Of a stretch of DNA of 64,000 bases, positions 58,262 through 64,000 are shown piece after piece. Origin of the DNA: Caenorhabditis elegans (taxonomy: Eukaryota; Nematoda; Chromadorea; Rhabditida; Rhabditidae); contig NC_003283.11 in the NCBI RefSeq assembly GCF_000002985.6, positions 1,054,001 to 1,118,000 on the forward strand. Reading direction: 5' to 3'. The translations under genes and the position numbers were made by a program. Every line of letters begins with the position of its first letter. Position 1 is the stretch's first letter. The notes under the pieces were generated by a model. It was given only the letters and a program-made list of their open reading frames with translations. It searched no databases and was not told where the DNA came from.

Positions 58262-58452
58262 CTCAGCCTAATAAGGTAAGCCTACGCCTAAGCCTAAGCC
58301 TAAGCTTAAGCAAAAGCCAATGCCTAAGCCTAAGCATAAGCTTAACCTAATCCTAATGAGGTAAGCCTCATCCTTCGCCTAAGCCTAAGCCTAAGCCTAA
58401 GCTTAAGCTTAAGCATAATCCTAAACCTAAGCTTAAATCTTATCCTAAGCGC
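58262..58452. repeat. Interstitial GCCTAA array with internal duplication
   Basis: CCTAAGCCTAAGCCTAAGC units, with AATAAGGTAAGCCTACGCC and AATGAGGTAAGCCTCATCC marking two sub-blocks, flanked by CGCCCCGCTCAGCC and GCGCCCCGCCAC. Confidence 0.85.
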
Positions 58453-58957
58453 CCCGCCACAACTAAACATTTATTATGTTTTTTTCAGAAGTACAAAAGT
58501 GTGTTTCTTCTTTAATCGAAAATCTGTTCAAAAAACTGGAAAAAATCTCAAAACCAAGCGAGAAAAATATTTAACATTTTACAAAAATAATATTTTCCCA
58601 GAATGTCAGCCCAGTTCTTCCGTCTATTCACTTCTAAACCAAAAAAAAATGCTCTAAATTCCAATTTCCTCTACCACTTCCTCCAACATAATGACACATT
58701 ACTAATCTTTTCTTTGCATAGGCACACCCTTCGAAATTTTCTTCCACTTGGCAAGATTGTACACAAACAAAAAATCTTGCTCTTTTGCCCCCCACGCGAT
58801 TGTACAAGTTGCTCCGTGAGCACACATATACAAGCTTATCCGTGGTTTCCGGAAGATTTTTTCTTTTTTTGCTACCTCTTAGAATTCAATTTGATAATTT
58901 TTAGCTTTCAAAACGAATATTTAAAAATAATTTTCAGGCAAAGAAATCTTTAAAAAA

Positions 58958-61900
58958 ATGGCTGAGTGGGGCTACCAAAATCGCGAGAAACAGATTCATG
59001 AGAAGGTTATTTCTTCGGGTTTAGATCTAAACTATTATTGGTTTTCCAGGTGTTTGACACGCTTTCCCGTCCATTATCCCGTGCCAGCAAAGCGAATTCC
59101 AATGGAAATCAATCGTCAAAAGAATCACCATCCTCCTCACCGTAAGTTGAATTTTTCGTTGAAAAAGTTGCTGTGAAAATTAATTAATTTTTTTAAATTT
59201 TTAAGTTAAGTTTTTCAATTTTAAAACAAAACAATTGACTTAATTTTGAGTTCCTATGACATTTTCGAAAAGTTTTTTGAAACTTGTATGTTTTAAATAA
59301 AATATGTTTCCACCAAAATAAATCGCTTTTTATGTTGAAAATTTGGGGGCAAGTTGAAGTACTTTTCCTTTTTTTCGTTTTTTTTTAAATTTTTTTTTCC
59401 TTTTTTCCCTTTACCTCGCTTCAATTTCCTCTTTCCGTGAAAACAAATCACAATTCCAAAGTTTCAAGCCCCGAAAAAAACCTTGTAGCCTACTTTGCTC
59501 TATGTTTTTCTTTCTCTATCCTAGCAACGTAAATCAACACCAAAAAATTGCAAGAAAAAAAATCAAATTTAGACACGGAATTTTCTTGGAAAAAAAATAT
59601 CAAAAAAAAATAGCGGTGCGCAAAACAAAAAAAAAGCGAGACTCCAGCAAAAATTAGCCGAGAAATCTCATTAGCTCTTATTGTTCTCTGGCACCGTGTG
59701 TTCCTACGTCCCTTGTATGACTCACTGTCCGCTGCTTTTTTCGTCATTTTTGAACTAGTAAAAAAGTGTGTGTAATCCCGCTTTTACATTTTTCATATTT
59801 TTTGGGGTTTTTGAATTTTGATTCTTCATAGAGCCCTCATAGGCTTAAAAGTTAATACGGGTCTCATAGAATCATTAGAGAGAAAAAATAAAGTAATATG
59901 TAGATGGGAGGCTATTTTTAGCTAAACATTTTTTTTTGATTTTTCCATAAAAATAATTTTGAGAAGAGAAGGAGTAGTGCCGTTTGTTTGATTTGTTTTT
60001 AATTTTGCAACAACTGAAGCAGGGGTTAAAAATTGATAATTCAACAGAAATTTATCTATGTGGGTCTGTGGGTATTTTGCCCAAAATGACAGAATACATA
60101 TCCCAATAAACCGAATATAAGTGTTAAAAAAATTATAAAATTTATCTAAAGTTTTTATGATTTTTTCAAAAAACAGAATGGGCTAAAGTAGGTCCTCTTT
60201 ACTTATTTTTGTTGCAAAATTGAAAAAAATCATATAATCGGGACTGTATTCTGTCATTAAGGCAAAAAACCCACAGATGCTACTCCATCTTTCAGGTTAC
60301 TAGAGCAGGGTTGAAACATGCCACATTTGCCGTTTGCCAAGAAAATTTCATCTAACATTAATAATTTTTTAAAAACTATTAAGTTTTTAAACAAATTTTC
60401 ACAACTTCTAGGTACTTTAAAGTAAGACAGTTCGCATGAAAATAAGATAGGCACCGCAAAAAAAATAACCTAGTTGTTTCTTCCTCCGATTTGTTTAACC
60501 TTTTTGAAGCAAAAAGGCATATAAAGGAGGAGTAGCGTCAGTGGGCATTTTGTCTAAATACATTTATAATGATCCAAAACGACCAAATATCATAATAAAA
60601 TACTCTAAAAATGTTTAGATTTTTCATATTTTCCGGTCACAGTTTTGGCGAATTGCCAAAATTTTGAAAATATGAGCTTTCGAGGAAATCCAATGCTATG
60701 TCGCATGTACCGACCCCTACAATGTTTTAATACGAATAATTAAAACAAAATTAAAGTATAAAAAGGGAGTAGGAAACAACATTTTTTTCCGTCGACTTCC
60801 AAAATTATGAGTGGCAAAAACTGAGTAATTGCAACTTTTTGACAGTAAATAAACAATTTTCAAAATAATTTTGAAACTTTTTATTATGATATTCGGTCAT
60901 TTTGACACATAAGAGTAGTTTTTAGAGGACTCCCAAATTTAAATAAATTGAGTTTTCACTGTTCACATTCTTTCAAAAAATTTTTAATTTTCTAATGCCC
61001 CGACTTTTCTTTTTTGTTCGTTTCAACCGCTGCGTCAGCTCAAAAAATCTCATTAACTTATTTTTCACTTTCTTCATGTTCCTTCCGTGTTTTGAGGTGT
61101 CATAATGATGTCTAACCCCCTCTCTACTCATCCAAAAAACTTTTTTTGGTAGTATTTGTTTGTGAAAAAAGGCTTCTAATGAGATAAGATGTAATGCGAA
61201 AACACAGAAAAAAGCATGGGCAACTCAGAGAGCAGAGTTCAATAACTGGATAAAAAATAGAACGGAATAATATTCGAAAAAAAAGTGTGAGCAATGGAGC
61301 GCACTTCCATACGACACATCACTATAATTATCTTATAATAGTTCTTTTTGTTCCTCATGGTGTGCACTTCTTGAAGAAAAATGTTGCACATTCCTGAAAG
61401 AACTTTTTCGTGTTACTTTTTGTCTTCAAAATTCGGCCATACGTTTAGATTGGTGTGCAGTATTTTAAGCAATCGTTTCAGTAGATGCAGCGCCCGGCAA
61501 CTCGCGAGTCTATTTTTGACAATTTCTCTCAGAACGCTGAATTCAAGAACGAAAAATTTTCATGAAAAATGCAGGCTTACTCTTAAGCTTAGGCTTGCAT
61601 TTAGGCTTAGGCTTAGGCTTAGGCTTAGGCTTAAGCTTGGGCTTAGGTTTAGGATTAGGCTTAGGCTTATGCTAATGTTAGGCTTATGCTTAGGTTTGTG
61701 CTTAGGCTTATTATTAAGCTCGGGCTCATGCGTGGGCTTGAGCTTAGCCTTAGGCTTGTGCTTAGTCTTATGCTTAGGCTTAGGATTAGGCTGGGTGGGG
61801 GAGGAAGAGAGAAAAAAATGACAGAAGATTCAAGAATTTAGAAAAAAATTTTAAGAAATTCACAAAAAAAATTGCTGATTTTCCCATTGATCTACGAGAA

Positions 61901-62523
61901 TTGCGGGCTTTGCTGTTTTCTGACGGCAGATTTTTCTGGGCGGCAAATTTTCGCGTTTTTTGTAGATCAAACCGTCAGCGTGACACTAAGAATTTGCCGA
62001 ATTAGGCCACGGCCGCGGTAGATTTACGGCGCGTCGCGGCTTCGTTTTCCTTGCGAAATAAACTACTTTGTCCACGCGTTGTCCGGCAGGCAATTGTCAA
62101 TGGAGCGCAAAAAATGCAATGAGGAAGGCCAGAAGCCCATGTTCAAAGTCCAAAACCCAAAATCCAAACTTGTCCACTCTATTTTTCTCCTCATTTCATA
62201 TTCGTAAAACGTGTCAAACGCACACCTTTTGTTTAGTGTTGACAATGTGTATGAAGCTCTTTCCATTGTCCAAGTGATCCGTGAGCATTTCTTCCTTTTT
62301 AGCCGCCGCCGCCGCCGCTCTCAGACATTCTTCCTAGAATTCGTCTTTTCAGGTTTTCTATATGAATTTCCCATTGTCATATTGTGCCTAAACATTCTTC
62401 GTATTCCTTATTTTTCTCTGGAAAAAAATAAGCAAAATATTTTTCCTCTATCGTATTATAGTTGAACCTTCTTACAAAGATGCTCAACGGCTTATGGTAC
62501 ATCGACAATGTCACAAGTTCTTG
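58958..62523 (+). CDS. 5' exons of an unidentified gene extending rightward
   Basis: Exon 1 (58958..59005) starts 20 nt after a TTTTCAG that could be an SL1 acceptor and encodes MAEWGYQNREKQIHEK. It joins in phase to exon 2 (59050..59141), VFDTLSRPLSRASKANSNGN followed by QSSKESPSSS, a Ser-rich probably disordered stretch, ending at CC|GTAAG. A later segment, 62462..62523, has a TTATAG acceptor and GTAAG donor and reads EPSYKDAQRLMVHRQCHKFL. It cannot follow exon 2 directly because that frame begins with TGA, but a small exon at 62303..62351 would restore phase. That link is speculative. An ATG at 58603 (MSAQFFRLFTSKPKK), also after CCCAG, could mark an alternative start. Family unknown. The gene presumably continues beyond the window. 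Confidence 0.45.
60523..60910. mobile_element. AAAGGAGGAGTAGCG-family repeat, longest copy
   Basis: Starts AAAGGAGGAGTAGCGTCAGT, contains CATCATA-like ATATCATAATAAAATACTC, GTCGCATGTACCGACCCC and GTCGACTTCCAAAATTATGA. It lies in a presumed long intron. Confidence 0.75.
61572..61795. repeat. Interstitial TTAGGC array
   Basis: Longest array in the window, with runs of GGCTTAGGCTTAGGCTTAGG and degenerate units, ending GGATTAGGCTGGGTGGGGG. Same orientation as the array at 1.2 kb. Confidence 0.88.
61880..62150. repeat. Composite MITE and CGCGTCGCGG repeat
   Basis: 61885-61975 is a diverged relative of the 30669-30850 element (TTTTTGTAGATCAAACCG). 61975-62145 is a one-sided copy of the 12560-13215 repeat (GTAGATTTACGGCGCGTCGC, TTGTCCGGCAGGCAATTGTC). 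Confidence 0.7.
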
Positions 62524-62867
62524 GTAAGTTCCTGGTAGATGTTGAAAAGACTCTAAAGACGTTAACGAGGATGAGTATGTCTAGTTGTAATGGCCAACAA
62601 AAGTTTGAAATTTGACGCATTTTTTTTCAAGATATGGACAAAGTCAAATTTTCAACCTCACGCCCTATTGATAAAATGCAACATTTTTCTAAATTTCTAA
62701 TGATTTTTTTTTTCAAATTTGCAAAAATAAAAACAAAAAGGACTCAATATTAATTGTTAATTAATTGGTATATATTAATCGGTGTTGCATCAATTTTTCT
62801 TTGTTTTATAATTTGAAACATTATTTTTCTAATTTTTTTTGCATTTTTCTGCAGTATATTTTTAAAG

Positions 62868-63540
62868 GTGGAGTAGAGATAAATTTTTTTTAATTGTTTT
62901 AAAAATATTTTATAGTGACAGAAATCAGACCCTAATAACCAAATTTTACTGTAAAAATTTTTTTTTCAAATTATCTAAATTTTTTAAGGATTTTTCAATT
63001 TTTTCAAAATTAAAGAAACGGCCGAATTAAATTTGAATTCCCGTGCAAATGAGTGACGTTATTTTTGATATTTTCGGATGTTCTGGCTAAATTTACCGAT
63101 TTTTTTTGATTTTTCTTCTTCAATTTTCAGACATTTTTCCGTGAATAAAAAAACTTGTTGATAACCTGAAAGAAATTGGAGCAAATTTCAAAAGTAGCCT
63201 ATTAATCGCATTTTTATAGTAACTTTTAAAAATTCGGAAAAGTGTTTGAAAAATTGGAAAACAGTATGTTAAATCAAATATAGAAGAAAAATCAACAAAA
63301 ACCGGTATATTTAGCCTGAAAACGCAAAAATGTCAAAAATGACGTCACTCATTTGCGCGGGAGTTCAAAATGTATTTAATTCGGCCGTTTTTTTTTTGAC
63401 TTTTGAAAAATTGAAAAAAAAATCATAAAAAATTTGGAAAATTTTTTTTAAATATCTTAACAGTTATATTTGGTCATGATGGTCTATGCTCAGTCATTTA
63501 AAGCAAAAAAAAACATTTGGTTTTACTCCACCTTTCTGTT
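62868..63540. repeat. 670-bp palindromic element, AAAGGTGGAGTA termini
   Basis: Left end AAAGGTGGAGTAGAG, right end TACTCCACCTTT. Inner arms TTGAATTCCCGTGCAAATGA / TCATTTGCGCGGGAGTTCAA and AACGGCCGAATTAAAT / ATTTAATTCGGCCGTT are inverted. Non-coding. To its right, 63541-64000 shows no gene. Confidence 0.8.
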
Positions 63541-64000
63541 AAATTATGGTTTTGCCGAGAGTTTTAGCAATTTTTTTTTCTTTTATCAAGTTTTGTTTTT
63601 TACAAAATGTCTGAGAAATTGACTGATTGTGATATGTTTCAAATTGTAAAAAAGGCAAAAAAAAAACAAAAATTCCAATATCAACATAATATCTGCTCTC
63701 ATAAGCACCTTCTACAGCTCATTTCCCTCGCCGAACTCTGACACACCCCCACCCCATATCTATCACTTCCCATGTTTCCAAATCCAATTGCCTACGTATT
63801 AATATTCAGCTCTGCGGATTTCACACATGTTTTATCACTCTTCCGCAAATTCTACTATGAAATCTCGCGGGGCTTCACGCACACACACACATACACAAAG
63901 AGCAAAGTCTAGCTCTAGTTCAATTGACCCTGATTGCTAAGATCATTTCTTTTGGTATCGAAAAAGCTTTCAGGAAGCTTTTTTCTGAGAATCTTTAATA

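Noticed and set aside
61381..61821. 146-aa open frame rich in Leu, Arg and Gly
   Set aside because: It is a translation of the TTAGGC-like array.

Overview
The window looks like nuclear DNA of Caenorhabditis elegans or a very close relative. It is AT-rich, introns are short and end in TTTTCAG-like acceptors, candidate SL1 trans-splice acceptors sit just before start codons, there are nematode-only families (Str-type chemoreceptors, a DUF19 relic, a KIN-15/16-like kinase), and degenerate arrays of the nematode telomere unit TTAGGC recur. The RNase T2 gene matches what I recall as rnst-2, which would place the window on chromosome V; that placement is recollection. All multi-exon models were joined by hand from splice signals and codon phase and have not been checked against transcripts.

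Layout. 1-7.6 kb: a broken DUF19 secreted-protein gene and a Str chemoreceptor whose third intron has an AT donor and carries a foldback element. 7.6-13.9 kb: RNase T2 (5 exons) with two antisense genes nested in its introns, an intact 321-aa chemoreceptor and an unrecognised 269-aa protein. 13.9-21.2 kb: mostly repeats, plus one doubtful relic. 21.3-26.6 kb: a 77-aa secreted peptide precursor with dibasic sites and, convergent to it, a small basic-protein gene with one in-frame TGA.

27-45 kb is the most interesting part, a cluster of single-pass membrane protein genes. It holds a decayed gene with two copies of an unrecognised ectodomain repeat (minus strand), a short-ectodomain tyrosine kinase transcribed divergently from it, a dynein-light-chain-like relic, a type II membrane C-type lectin, and a 19-exon, 799-aa type II membrane protein with four ectodomain repeats in A-B-A-B order. 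The lectin and the decayed gene share the same two-exon N-terminal and transmembrane module (exons of exactly 62 and 140 bp), which suggests module exchange between a lectin ectodomain and the unrecognised ectodomain. One can propose that these ectodomain proteins work with the almost ectodomain-less kinase as a recognition system; that is inference only.

47-50 kb: a saccharopine-dehydrogenase-like (SCCPDH-type) gene whose middle appears replaced by a dispersed repeat. 50.5-51 kb: a 27-bp minisatellite. 51-64 kb: mostly palindromic repeats and TTAGGC-like arrays, with the 5' exons of one unidentified plus-strand gene that probably continues past the right edge. At least four of the protein-coding loci are visibly damaged, as expected of a chromosome arm rich in fast-evolving receptor families.
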